Assembly (NCBI RefSeq): GCF_027482425.1
Contig: NZ_JAIXWA010000018.1
Location: forward strand, 1-51,954
From: Flavobacterium sp.
GTDB taxonomy: Bacteria; Bacteroidota; Bacteroidia; Flavobacteriales; Flavobacteriaceae
DNA length: 51,954 nt
Direction: 5' to 3'
Positions 40,097 to 48,416 of the stretch are shown here, in pieces; the stretch's first letter is position 1; each line of letters opens with the position of its first letter. The notes below the pieces were generated by a model. It was given only the letters and a program-made list of their open reading frames with translations, was not told the DNA's origin and searched no databases. The position numbers and the translations under genes are program-made.

Positions 40097-41218
40097 ATGA
40101 AACGAGTTTATCTGGATAATGCTGCCACTACTCCTTTACGTCCTGAGGTAATCGATTGTATGGTGGACGTCATGCAAACGGAATACGGGAATGCCTCCTC
40201 GACCCATAGTTATGGAAGGAGTGCCAAGTCGATTATTGAATCGGCACGAAAATCCATTGCGCAATGGATGGGATGTGAGGCGCGGGAACTGATTTTTACA
40301 GCCAATGCTACGGAGGCGACCAATTTGATATTAACAAGTGCGGTTCGTGATTTGGGTATCAAACGTTTTATTACGTCACGAATGGAGCATCATGCTACCT
40401 TGTATACCGTCGAAAAATTGGCTGAAGATTATGGTGTTGTAGTCGATTATCTTCCTGCAAATACTGACGGGACGGTAGCAATCGATGGCTTAGCCCTCTT
40501 GTTGCAACAGGAAATTCCGACGTTGGTTACCTTGATGCATGTCAATAATGAAACAGGAGCTGTTTTGAATATAACTCAGGTTGGGGAACTTTGTCGGTCA
40601 CATAAAGCCCTTTTTCATTGTGATACTGTCCAATCGGTAGGAAAAACAATGTTGCATTTTCATGATTTACCCCTAGATTTTGCGGTGGCGAGTGCGCACA
40701 AGTTCCACGGGCCGAAAGGTGTTGGATTTGCTTACATTTCAAAAAATGTGGTGTTAAAACCCTTGATTGTGGGTGGCGAACAAGAAAAAGGGTTGCGGGC
40801 TGGAACAGAGGCAGTACATCAAATTGCAGGGATGGCCAAAGCGTTGGAATTGGATATGGCCGATTTAGCTCATGATCAAGGCTATATTGAGGCATTGAAA
40901 TTTTACTGCTGGGAACAGTTGCAATTGGCGTTTCCGGGCATTAAAGTCAATGGAGAAAATACGTTTTACAATATTTTGAATGTTACTTTGCCTATGCCCG
41001 AAGAAAAAGCGGCGATGTTATTGTTCAATTTAGATATCAAAGGGATTGCGGTTTCGCGCGGCAGTGCTTGTCAAAGTGGGAGTTCAAAACCCTCACACGT
41101 ATTGGAGCAGTTTGTTGCTGCCGAAGATTTGAAGCGACCTGCTCTGCGAATTTCGTTCAGTCGATACAACACGAAAGAAGATATAGATGCCTTACTTGAT
41201 GCTTTGAAGGGGGTGTAA
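40097..41218 (+). CDS. Cysteine desulfurase (IscS/NifS-like)
   Basis: A class V PLP enzyme that removes sulfur from cysteine for Fe-S cluster or thio-nucleotide synthesis. With start 40097 it has 373 residues, beginning MKRVYLDNAATTPLRPEV. The PLP lysine is Lys202 (SAHKFHGPKGVGF) and the sulfur-accepting Cys325 lies in RGSACQSGSS. The active-site loop is short and of the NifS/IscS (group I) type rather than SufS. No isc scaffold genes are adjacent, so the role may be housekeeping or tRNA thiolation. An ATG three codons upstream (40088) is also possible. Confidence 0.92.
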   Translation: MKRVYLDNAATTPLRPEVIDCMVDVMQTEYGNASSTHSYGRSAKSIIESARKSIAQWMGCEARELIFTANATEATNLILTSAVRDLGIKRFITSRMEHHATLYTVEKLAEDYGVVVDYLPANTDGTVAIDGLALLLQQEIPTLVTLMHVNNETGAVLNITQVGELCRSHKALFHCDTVQSVGKTMLHFHDLPLDFAVASAHKFHGPKGVGFAYISKNVVLKPLIVGGEQEKGLRAGTEAVHQIAGMAKALELDMADLAHDQGYIEALKFYCWEQLQLAFPGIKVNGENTFYNILNVTLPMPEEKAAMLLFNLDIKGIAVSRGSACQSGSSKPSHVLEQFVAAEDLKRPALRISFSRYNTKEDIDALLDALKGV

Positions 41219-41232
41219 AAAGACCAAATAAT

Positions 41233-41640
41233 TTATGTTTCCGTTTTTTTATAGGCAATTTTAAAGTAAAAAATCACACTGATTAAAAAGGGAAGTTGCA
41301 TTACGACCATTTTCCATTCATTGGCAATTATTCCCACAAAAGCTAAGAATAGCACTAAAATACTAAGTAAACTTACGGTTACAGTATTTATTTTTCGATT
41401 CCATCGGCGATTAAAAGCATGCATAAGCAACAGGGCTTGGCCAAGCAGGCCGGTAAGAATTAAAGGATGGGTGAGACTGTCCCAAAGTGATTTCCCTTCA
41501 CTAAAAATAAGATATTCCAATTGGGGAATGCACCGTATTTCGTTTTTCCAAACCAACCCGCAACATTGAAAACAAAGAAATAGTCCAATGTTACTGTAAT
41601 GAATCGATGTGCTAATGGGACGCGTTGTGAAATAGGCCAT
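41233..41640 (-). CDS. Hypothetical membrane protein
   Basis: A 135-residue protein with about four hydrophobic segments: ~18-32 (GLFLCFQCCGLVW), ~56-72 (PLILTGLLGQALLL), ~88-107 (VSLLSILVLFLAFVGIIA) and ~112-128 (VVMQLPFLISVIFYFKI). A basic cluster (FNRRWNRKI) separates helices two and three. I do not recognise the family. It has no signal peptide, is convergent with the cysteine desulfurase gene and is separated from lpdA by a strong terminator, so it probably has its own promoter. Confidence 0.7.
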   Translation of the reverse strand: MAYFTTRPISTSIHYSNIGLFLCFQCCGLVWKNEIRCIPQLEYLIFSEGKSLWDSLTHPLILTGLLGQALLLMHAFNRRWNRKINTVTVSLLSILVLFLAFVGIIANEWKMVVMQLPFLISVIFYFKIAYKKTET

Positions 41641-41647
41641 AACTTTA

Positions 41648-41688
41648 AATAAAAAAACTATTTGTCTAGCAAGCTAAACAAATAGTTT
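41648..41688 (-). terminator. Rho-independent terminator of lpdA
   Basis: An 11-bp stem AAACTATTTGT / ACAAATAGTTT encloses an inner TAGC-aa-GCTA stem. On the minus strand it is followed by a run of seven T (A-run 41651-41657 on plus). It lies about 70 bp behind the lpdA stop. Confidence 0.85.
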
Positions 41689-41756
41689 GGTAGTTTTTTA
41701 TCGAAGCGATTCATTGTTATTTATAAAATAAAAAATGCGGTGAATCGCACAAAAGA

Positions 41757-43145
41757 TTACATATGAATTACTTCACCGTAGGCGTCGGCTACTGCTTCCA
41801 TTACCGCTTCGCTCATGGTGGGGTGTGGGTGAACGGCTTTTAAGATTTCATGGCCAGTGGTTTCTAATTTACGAGCCACTACAGCTTCGGCGATCATATC
41901 GGTTACCCCAGCGCCAATCATGTGGCAGCCCAACCATTCTCCGTATTTGGCATCGAAAATCACTTTCACAAAACCATCGGGTGTTCCCGCTGCTTTGGCT
42001 TTTCCAGAGGCGGTGAACGGGAATTTCCCCACTTTGATTTCGTAGCCTTTTTCTTTGGCCGCTTTTTCGGTCAACCCAACAGAGGCAATTTCAGGAGTCG
42101 CATAGGTACAGCCTGGAATATTGCCATAATCTAGGGGTTCAACATGAAGTCCAGCGATTTTTTCAACACATATAATCCCTTCTGCAGAGGCTACGTGCGC
42201 CAACGCTTGTCCGGGCGTTACATCGCCAATCGCATAGTATCCAGGAACATTGGTTTGGTAATAGCTGTTGACTAAAATTTTATCGCGATCGGTGGCGATA
42301 CCGGTTTCTTCGAGGCCAATATTTTCAATGTTAGTTTTGATACCAACGGCAGAAAGTACGATATCGGCTTCCAAGACTTCTTCTCCTTTGGCTGTTTTGA
42401 CAAATGCTTTTACGCCTTTGCCTGATGTGTCTACACGTTCCACCGAAGCATTGGTCATGATATTTACGCCTGATTTTTTCAAGGAACGCTCAAATTGTTT
42501 GGAAATATCTTCATCTTCTACAGGAACGATGTTGGGCATAAATTCAACAATGGTCACTTCGGTACCCATCGTATTGTAAAAATGCGCAAATTCAACGCCA
42601 ATAGCCCCTGAACCTACCACAATCATTTTTTTAGGTTGCTCAGGAAGTGTCATCGCTTGACGGTACCCGATGATTTTTTTACCATCTTGAGGTAGGTTGG
42701 GCAGCTCCCGTGAACGGGCTCCTGTAGCAATAATAATATGGTCGGCACTGTATTCAGTCACCTTACCATCGGCGGCCGTGACATCGACTTTTTTTCCGGG
42801 TTTGATTTTCCCAAAACCGTCAATGACATCGATTTTATTCTTTTTCATTAAAAATTGTACCCCTTTGCTCATGCCGTCGGCAACCGAACGCGAACGTGCA
42901 ATCACCGCATTAAAATCTTTATCAAATTCTTTCACGGTTAATCCATAATCGGAGGCGTGTTTTAAATAGTCAAAAACCTGTGCTGATTTCAGCAAGGCTT
43001 TGGTGGGTATACATCCCCAATTCAAACAGATTCCACCTAGGTTTTCTTTTTCAATAAGTGCTACTTTAAAGCCCAATTGAGAAGCACGGATAGCCGTTAC
43101 ATATCCACCGGGTCCGCTTCCTAAAACAATAATATCGTATTTCAT
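41757..43145 (-). CDS. lpdA: Dihydrolipoyl dehydrogenase
   Basis: The E3 flavoprotein of 2-oxoacid dehydrogenase complexes and the glycine cleavage system; it reoxidises dihydrolipoamide with NAD. The 462-residue protein has the FAD motif VLGSGPGGYVTAIRAS, the redox disulfide Cys40/Cys45 (GGICLNWGCIPTKALL), the NAD motif VVGSGAIGVEFAHFY and the C-terminal His-Glu dyad region HPHPTMSEAVMEAV. No E1 or E2 gene lies next to it, so it is the stand-alone type shared among complexes. The gene is monocistronic, with a terminator behind. Confidence 0.97.
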   Translation of the reverse strand: MKYDIIVLGSGPGGYVTAIRASQLGFKVALIEKENLGGICLNWGCIPTKALLKSAQVFDYLKHASDYGLTVKEFDKDFNAVIARSRSVADGMSKGVQFLMKKNKIDVIDGFGKIKPGKKVDVTAADGKVTEYSADHIIIATGARSRELPNLPQDGKKIIGYRQAMTLPEQPKKMIVVGSGAIGVEFAHFYNTMGTEVTIVEFMPNIVPVEDEDISKQFERSLKKSGVNIMTNASVERVDTSGKGVKAFVKTAKGEEVLEADIVLSAVGIKTNIENIGLEETGIATDRDKILVNSYYQTNVPGYYAIGDVTPGQALAHVASAEGIICVEKIAGLHVEPLDYGNIPGCTYATPEIASVGLTEKAAKEKGYEIKVGKFPFTASGKAKAAGTPDGFVKVIFDAKYGEWLGCHMIGAGVTDMIAEAVVARKLETTGHEILKAVHPHPTMSEAVMEAVADAYGEVIHM

Positions 43146-43457
43146 TGCAAAAAGGTATTTCTTAAATTAGTGTATTGACGGGTTGTCAATTCGATTGCGA
43201 ATTTACGGATTTTTTTTTAGTCCTCTATGTCGTTAGTATGGTTTAGATTCAGGAAAATATCAGCTGGAATTTTCGCCCAGATGAACCTTTGAAAAGGCGA
43301 AGGCTTGCCACTCAAATTTAGATCAAAAAATTCAGCAGGGTACACTTCCTTTTTTTGAGGCAGCTTCCGATTCGTTATGGCTTCTTATAAAAAGGTTTCA
43401 ATGGGATAGAATGGTTGATGAATTTGATTTGAAAAAACAAAGTGTATTCCAATTTAA
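43146..43457. other. 312-bp gap between lpdA and the ABC exporter
   Basis: No certain feature. On the plus strand one frame is open from 43285 to 43482, reading into the 3' end of the opposite ABC gene. It encodes a protein-like stretch (for example FFEAASDSLWLLIKRFQWD and MVDEFDLKKQSVF) but has no start codon before 43411. It may be the tail of a decayed gene. I recognise no family and no terminator for the ABC gene. Confidence 0.35.
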
Positions 43458-45215
43458 TTACAGAGGCGCCTCCGAAAATTGAGATTCGTAAAGTTTTCGG
43501 TAATAGCCATTTTCCAATTGCAAGAGTTCTTGGTGGTTACCCGTTTCAACGATTGCTCCTTTTTCCATCACAATAATGGTATCGGCGTTGACGATAGTGG
43601 CCAAACGGTGCGCAATCACTATGGCTGTTCGTCCTTTGGTGATGGTTTCGGTAGCGTGTTGAATGCGTTCCTCGGCGTGGGTATCGATAGAGGAGGTGGC
43701 TTCATCCAGAATTAAAATGCTCGGGTTACTGAGGTAAGCCCGCAAGAATGCAATGAGTTGGCGTTGTCCCGAAGAAAGCATGACTCCGCGTTCTTTTACG
43801 TCATGATTATAGCCTCCTGGGAGTGATTCAATAAAGTCGGCAATTCCGATTCGGGCGGCGGCGGCTTCGACATCTTTTCGGCTAATATTGGGATTGCCCA
43901 AGGTAATGTTGTTGTAAATCGTATCGGCAAAAAGAAAGACATCTTGTAAAACTATAGCAATTTGTCGACGAAGACTGGGGAGTGTAAACTTATGGATTGG
44001 GGTATCATCAATGGTGATGGTTCCCGAGTCGATTTCGTAAAAACGATTCAATAAATTGATGATAGTCGATTTTCCAGCTCCTGTGGATCCCACAATAGCA
44101 ATAGTTTGTCCGGGTTGGATATGAATCGAAATCCCTTTTAAAACTTCTTCACCAGGGATATAACTGAATCGTACGTTTTGTAACTCAATTTTACCTTTAA
44201 ATTGAGGCGCTTCAAGGGTTCCACCTTCCTGTTTATCTTCTTGAGCATCAAGGACATCAAAAACGCGATTTCCAGCAATCATACCCATTTGCATTTCGTT
44301 GAATTTATCGGCAATTTGACGCAAGGGATTGAAAAGCATTCCGATAAACATGGTATACGAAATCAGGTCGCCAAACGTGGTGAATTTGTCGCCATCTAAA
44401 ATTCGAAATCCGCCATACAAAACTACTAGTGCAAGGCAGAGCGAGGAGATGATGTCGGCAATCGGGAAGAAAATGGAGTTGTACAAAATGGTTTTCATCC
44501 AGGCTTTATTGTGCTTCTGATTGATTTCTTTAAACTTTTGGTATTCAATAGTTTCACGGTTAAAAAGTTGGACAATTTTCATGCCTGTGACCCGTTCTTG
44601 CACAAAAGTATTCATGGCGGCTACTTGGTGGCGCACTTCTTCAAAGGCCACTTGCATTTTGCGTTGAAAAATGCGCGTAACATAGACCAAAAGAGGCATG
44701 GCAGCGACTACGATAAGGGTAAGCCTCCAGTTCATATAAAACATAAATCCAAGTACTACTACCATTTTCAGTAAATCACTGATAATCATAAAAAGGCCTT
44801 GGCTGAAAATACGTGCTATTTGTTCAATATCCGAAACTGTGCGGGTCACCAATTGCCCTACGGGTGCGGTATCAAAATATTTCATTCGAAAGCGAAGTAA
44901 ATGGGAGAACAATTGTTGACGAATATCACGAATGATATTTTGTCCCAATAAATTGGCCCAGTAAACGAAGAAAAACTGGAAAACCCCCTCCAAGATCAGC
45001 ACAATGCCCATCAGAATCACATACCATAACAGGCCATAGCTGTCCTTGGGTTCGATATACACATCTACTGTTTTTTTTAACAAAAAAGGGCGTAAAGCCG
45101 TAACTATCGATAGAAGAATAGCCGTAGCCACAACGCCCCGATACAACAATTTGTAAGGGGTAGTATAGGTGAGAATTCGCTGGAAAAGTTTGGAATCAAA
45201 GGCTTTTGCTTTCAT
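43458..45215 (-). CDS. ABC exporter, MsbA/type IV half-transporter
   Basis: A 585-residue fused permease-ATPase. The N-terminal six-helix ABC transmembrane domain (~20-310) contains GQLVTRTVSDIEQIARIF. The ATPase (~345-580) has Walker A GSTGAGKST, Q-loop IVLQDVFLF, signature MLSSGQRQL, Walker B ILILDEATSSID and H-loop IVIAHRL. It works as a homodimer or heterodimer exporting lipids or drugs; MsbA-like lipid A core export is one candidate, but the substrate cannot be set from the sequence. It lies 3 bp after truA stops, so the two are cotranscribed. Confidence 0.92.
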   Translation of the reverse strand: MKAKAFDSKLFQRILTYTTPYKLLYRGVVATAILLSIVTALRPFLLKKTVDVYIEPKDSYGLLWYVILMGIVLILEGVFQFFFVYWANLLGQNIIRDIRQQLFSHLLRFRMKYFDTAPVGQLVTRTVSDIEQIARIFSQGLFMIISDLLKMVVVLGFMFYMNWRLTLIVVAAMPLLVYVTRIFQRKMQVAFEEVRHQVAAMNTFVQERVTGMKIVQLFNRETIEYQKFKEINQKHNKAWMKTILYNSIFFPIADIISSLCLALVVLYGGFRILDGDKFTTFGDLISYTMFIGMLFNPLRQIADKFNEMQMGMIAGNRVFDVLDAQEDKQEGGTLEAPQFKGKIELQNVRFSYIPGEEVLKGISIHIQPGQTIAIVGSTGAGKSTIINLLNRFYEIDSGTITIDDTPIHKFTLPSLRRQIAIVLQDVFLFADTIYNNITLGNPNISRKDVEAAAARIGIADFIESLPGGYNHDVKERGVMLSSGQRQLIAFLRAYLSNPSILILDEATSSIDTHAEERIQHATETITKGRTAIVIAHRLATIVNADTIIVMEKGAIVETGNHQELLQLENGYYRKLYESQFSEAPL

Positions 45216-45218
45216 AGG

Positions 45219-45968
45219 TTATCGTGCCCGAAAGGGGATGTAGGGGTAATGTACTTCGGTGAGGTAGAGTCCGTGGGCTGGGACCGAGAATCCCGCTTTA
45301 CTACGGTTTTTACTCGCTAAAATTTGTTCAAGGTCGTCTAAACTCGTTTTTCCCGTTCCAATATCGATTAATGTTCCGACGATGGCGCGCACCATATTTC
45401 GTAGAAAACGATCGGCGCTGATGGTGAAAATCCAACGGTCACCTTGGGATGTCCATTCGGCATGAGTGAGTTTACAAAAAAATGTTTTGACATCGGTATG
45501 CAACGTCGAAAAGCACTCAAAATCAGTGTGTTTTAAAAGCAGTTTGCAGGCGTCATTCATTCGATTGATGTCTAAGGGATGCGGGAATAACCAACTATTT
45601 TGGCATTCAAAGGCATCTTTGCGACGGTGAATATGGTATTCATAGGTTCGTTGCGTCGCATCAAAGCGCGCATGTGCCTTAGGGGCCACCGTATAGAAGT
45701 CCCAAACTGCAATGTCTTTGGGAAGGTACGCGTTTAATTTTTTTATTAACTCAGCGAAAACAAAAGGAACTTCACTGTCAAAATGCGCAAACATTTGTCG
45801 GGCATGCACACCAGTATCGGTTCGTCCTGCGCCCGTTAGTTCAACAGACTCACGAAGCATTAACGATAATGCTTGGGTCAGTGTTTCTTGAACCGACGAG
45901 GCATTGGGTTGGTATTGCCAGCCGTGATAGGCAGCGCCTTTGTAAGCAAATTCGATGAAATATCTCAA
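45219..45968 (-). CDS. truA: tRNA pseudouridine synthase A
   Basis: Isomerises uridines 38-40 in the anticodon arm of tRNAs. The 249-residue protein contains the catalytic Asp51 in TGAGRTDTGVHARQM, the RTYEYHIHRR segment and the C-terminal FLRNMVRAIVGTLIDIG. Length and start (MRYFIEFAYKGAAYHGWQYQ) are typical. A -7 element (TACCTTTG) lies 23 bp upstream. It is the first gene of a truA-ABC exporter unit. Confidence 0.96.
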   Translation of the reverse strand: MRYFIEFAYKGAAYHGWQYQPNASSVQETLTQALSLMLRESVELTGAGRTDTGVHARQMFAHFDSEVPFVFAELIKKLNAYLPKDIAVWDFYTVAPKAHARFDATQRTYEYHIHRRKDAFECQNSWLFPHPLDINRMNDACKLLLKHTDFECFSTLHTDVKTFFCKLTHAEWTSQGDRWIFTISADRFLRNMVRAIVGTLIDIGTGKTSLDDLEQILASKNRSKAGFSVPAHGLYLTEVHYPYIPFRAR

Positions 45969-45990
45969 AGCATTGTGGGGTTTTCACGGG

Positions 45991-45998
45991 CAAAGGTA
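45991..45998 (-). promoter_or_regulatory. Candidate -7 element of truA
   Basis: TACCTTTG on the minus strand, exact TAnnTTTG match 23 bp before the truA ATG. Confidence 0.45.
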
Positions 45999-46076
45999 CA
46001 AAGATTTGCTTAGGGAATAGTGAATCATTTCTTAAGAAAACCATGTATCTTGCAAAGCCTTTTTTGGTTTGTTTTG

Positions 46077-46589
46077 ATGCGAAAAATTTTAGTTTTATCC
46101 GACACCCACAGTCATATTGATGCCCGAATTATGCATCATGTGGAATGGGCAGATGAGGTGTGGCACGCAGGTGATATTGGCGATTTAGCAGTGACAGATG
46201 CGATAAAAAAGGTGCGTCCCTTACGCGCTGTGTATGGCAATATTGACGATCATCAAGCGCGTGCTGAATTTCCGTTGCATAACCGTTTTTTTTGTGAGCA
46301 AGTTTCCGTTTGGATTACACACATTGGGGGATATCCTGGGAAGTATCATCCAGCGATTCGAGAAGAATTAAAGGCGCAACCACCCCAAGTATTTATTTGT
46401 GGGCATTCCCATATTTTGAAAGTGCAATTTGACAAAACTCTAAATCTTTTGCATTTGAATCCCGGAGCGGCGGGTATTCACGGATTTCATCACGTTCGAA
46501 CCCTATTACGAATGGTCATTGATGGGGTAAACATTAAAGATTTAGAAATTATTGAATTGGGTTTGCGTGCATTGCCTCGTGAGGTTTAG
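46077..46589 (+). CDS. YfcE-like metallophosphoesterase
   Basis: A 170-residue calcineurin-like phosphodiesterase. All five metal-site motifs are present: LSDTHSH, AGDIGDL, YGNIDDH, CGHSH and the segment around ITHIGGYPG. LNPGAAG closes the fold. YfcE/MJ0936-type enzymes hydrolyse phosphodiesters in vitro; the cellular substrate is unknown. I use ATG 46077 (MRKILVLSDTH); the upstream extension is not family-like. Its last 4 bp overlap the convergent beta-barrel gene. Confidence 0.93.
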   Translation: MRKILVLSDTHSHIDARIMHHVEWADEVWHAGDIGDLAVTDAIKKVRPLRAVYGNIDDHQARAEFPLHNRFFCEQVSVWITHIGGYPGKYHPAIREELKAQPPQVFICGHSHILKVQFDKTLNLLHLNPGAAGIHGFHHVRTLLRMVIDGVNIKDLEIIELGLRALPREV

Positions 46590-47140
46590 AATAAATAGCC
46601 TACGGAAAATTGTATGACGGCATTTTTGACATCTGCCTCGCGTTTGGGTTCGGTGAGTCCCGCGAGATACCGTCCCGAAACAAATAGTTCTTTAGTGATT
46701 TTAAAACTAAGTCCGCCGGCCAAAGCGAAATCAAACGTTTGGGCATCTCCTAGTGAAAAAGAATTGCGTTGATTGACTAATAGTGAAGCTTGCGGACCTA
46801 TTTCTAAGCTTAAACCGTCTTTGGTGAGGTAGAATTTGGCTAATACAGGAACAGCAAGATAGCCTAATTCATTTTTTACTTGTGTTCCGAATCCGTTTAA
46901 CTCTGCGCCTTGGGTAGAGTATAGGAGTTCGGATTGTAGCGAAAAATTCTCCATTATTTTTGCTTCGAGTACCATCCCTGCATGGTAACTGGTGAGTGTT
47001 GAGAAATCGATACCTTGTACGGATCCGCCATTGTAGTTGGCAAAATTAACACCAGCTTTCACGCCAAATTTTAATAATTGTGCGTTTCCAAATTGGACTG
47101 CAGTAACACTAAAGATTACAGTTAAGAGATACTTTTTCAT
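46586..47140 (-). CDS. Outer-membrane beta-barrel protein, porin-family-like
   Basis: A 184-residue exported protein: signal peptide ~1-20 (MKKYLLTVIFSVTAVQFGNAQ), then eight-strand barrel-like repeats beginning FGVKAGVNFANYNGGS. It has the typical strands MVLEAKIMENFSLQSELLY, GYLAVPVLAKFYL and the terminal aromatic strand VIQFSVGYLF. This is the small outer-membrane barrel (OmpX/PorT-like) common in Bacteroidetes. Substrate or adhesin role unknown. Convergent with the phosphoesterase gene, sharing 4 bp. Confidence 0.88.
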   Translation of the reverse strand: MKKYLLTVIFSVTAVQFGNAQLLKFGVKAGVNFANYNGGSVQGIDFSTLTSYHAGMVLEAKIMENFSLQSELLYSTQGAELNGFGTQVKNELGYLAVPVLAKFYLTKDGLSLEIGPQASLLVNQRNSFSLGDAQTFDFALAGGLSFKITKELFVSGRYLAGLTEPKREADVKNAVIQFSVGYLF

Positions 47141-47214
47141 GAAATATTTTTTTTGAATTACGAAAAACGCGTGACAAACATTGTGCCATTGCTCAATAAA
47201 GTGATTTAAGGGGT

Positions 47215-47724
47215 TTATTTATGGTGTTTTTCCCATTCTGATTGAAGGAGTTCGTGTAGTTGTGCGATATCAAAACGAACGCCATTGCCATTGATGGTAA
47301 AAGGGGTTCCAAATCCTTGTTGGTTTTTTCGGAGGATGCGTAAGGATATCCCAGAGACTTTGTTGAGGTATACTTCGGGGTCTTTGGTGTATATAAAAAT
47401 GAAGTGATTATTGACTACTTTATGGTGGGTTATTTGGGTGATGGAATTCCATGTGATGAGTCCAACTTGGGTAAACGTGGTATTGTCCCAAATTCCGTTG
47501 TCGTTGATGATTAAAGCGGGACGTGTATCCAACAGTTTTTTAATACTTAACACACCCGTTAATCCAAAAAAGAGGATACTGGCCCATCCAAAAAAAGGCG
47601 CCCATGAATGAATGGAATGGGGTTTGGAAAGAATAAAAATGCCCATACTAACAAAACAAATTGCGCCGAGTAATGAAATCCAAAGTTTTGTTTTCTTTTG
47701 CGCGATATGTAAGGGGGGTGTCAT
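47215..47724 (-). CDS. STM3941-like membrane protein
   Basis: A 169-residue protein. Two transmembrane helices occupy ~15-33 (WISLLGAICFVSMGIFIL) and ~43-62 (APFFGWASILFFGLTGVLSI). A cytoplasmic PH-like domain of ~100 residues follows (PALIINDNGIWDNTTF, GLITWNSITQI). The helix pair plus LIINDNGI...I-W-xx-I pattern fits the STM3941/bacterial PH-like membrane family, unknown role. The 74-bp gap to the barrel gene holds nothing I recognise. Confidence 0.8.
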   Translation of the reverse strand: MTPPLHIAQKKTKLWISLLGAICFVSMGIFILSKPHSIHSWAPFFGWASILFFGLTGVLSIKKLLDTRPALIINDNGIWDNTTFTQVGLITWNSITQITHHKVVNNHFIFIYTKDPEVYLNKVSGISLRILRKNQQGFGTPFTINGNGVRFDIAQLHELLQSEWEKHHK

Positions 47725-47749
47725 CGAAAAGTTGTTTAAAATTATGTCA

Positions 47750-47784
47750 AAAATAAAAAATCCGTTCCTAAAGAAACGGATTTT
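47750..47784 (-). terminator. Rho-independent terminator of the DUF4293 gene
   Basis: A perfect 10-bp stem AAAATCCGTT / AACGGATTTT (47757-47766 and 47775-47784). On the minus strand it is followed by a T-rich run (A-run 47751-47760 on plus). It lies about 30 bp behind the stop at 47813. Confidence 0.85.
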
Positions 47785-47812
47785 AACGCACTAATAAACT
47801 AAGTTTACAGGT

Positions 47813-48226
47813 TTACCGAATACGGTCCACAGATTTTACGAGATCTTCATCCTTTTTGATGGCTTTATTAGCTAAAGCCAAAAGTACGATAGAAAAAATA
47901 GGAAGGAACATCCCAATACCCTTCTCTGAAACCGTTGGGGTTTCTCCGGATACGTTTAGTGAGCGGTAAATCAATAATCCTAATAAAATTAAATTTAATA
48001 TGATGGACAGTCGGTTGAATACGAACTGTTGTTTTCGGTTTTTAAAGGAAATTATACTCATAGCAATAAGCGCGGTTGCTGCCCCAGAGATTGCTAAGTA
48101 AGAAACTTCCATCATGAAGAAGAAATCCTTGCCGTTGGCGTCTTTCCACAGCGGAAAAACATAACCCAGAAATCCTGAAGAAAGAATGGCTCCAGCCATG
48201 TAAAGTGTTTGAATGCGTTGAAACAT
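47813..48226 (-). CDS. DUF4293 membrane protein
   Basis: A 137-residue protein with four transmembrane helices (~8-26, ~44-62, ~76-92 and ~108-122). It starts MFQRIQTLYMAGA, the typical family start, and ends in the conserved IKKDEDLVKSVDRIR tail. I chose the ATG at 48226 for that reason; the open frame extends eight codons upstream. DUF4293 is restricted to Bacteroidetes as far as I know and is often beside rho, as here (divergent). Function unknown. Confidence 0.9.
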   Translation of the reverse strand: MFQRIQTLYMAGAILSSGFLGYVFPLWKDANGKDFFFMMEVSYLAISGAATALIAMSIISFKNRKQQFVFNRLSIILNLILLGLLIYRSLNVSGETPTVSEKGIGMFLPIFSIVLLALANKAIKKDEDLVKSVDRIR

Positions 48227-48416
48227 TTCCCTTTCAAATTTGAGGCTCAAAAATAGTATTTCTTTTTTTAAAAAACTATTGTGCCCTGAATTTTTATTCG
48301 TATTATTGCAGGGTAATTCCGTAATTACTTCAATCCCACGGAATTTATTTCTCGATTAAAACTCCACTGTATTGTATTTAGAAAGACCCCTAATTTAATC
48401 GCTTTGTTATTATTGT

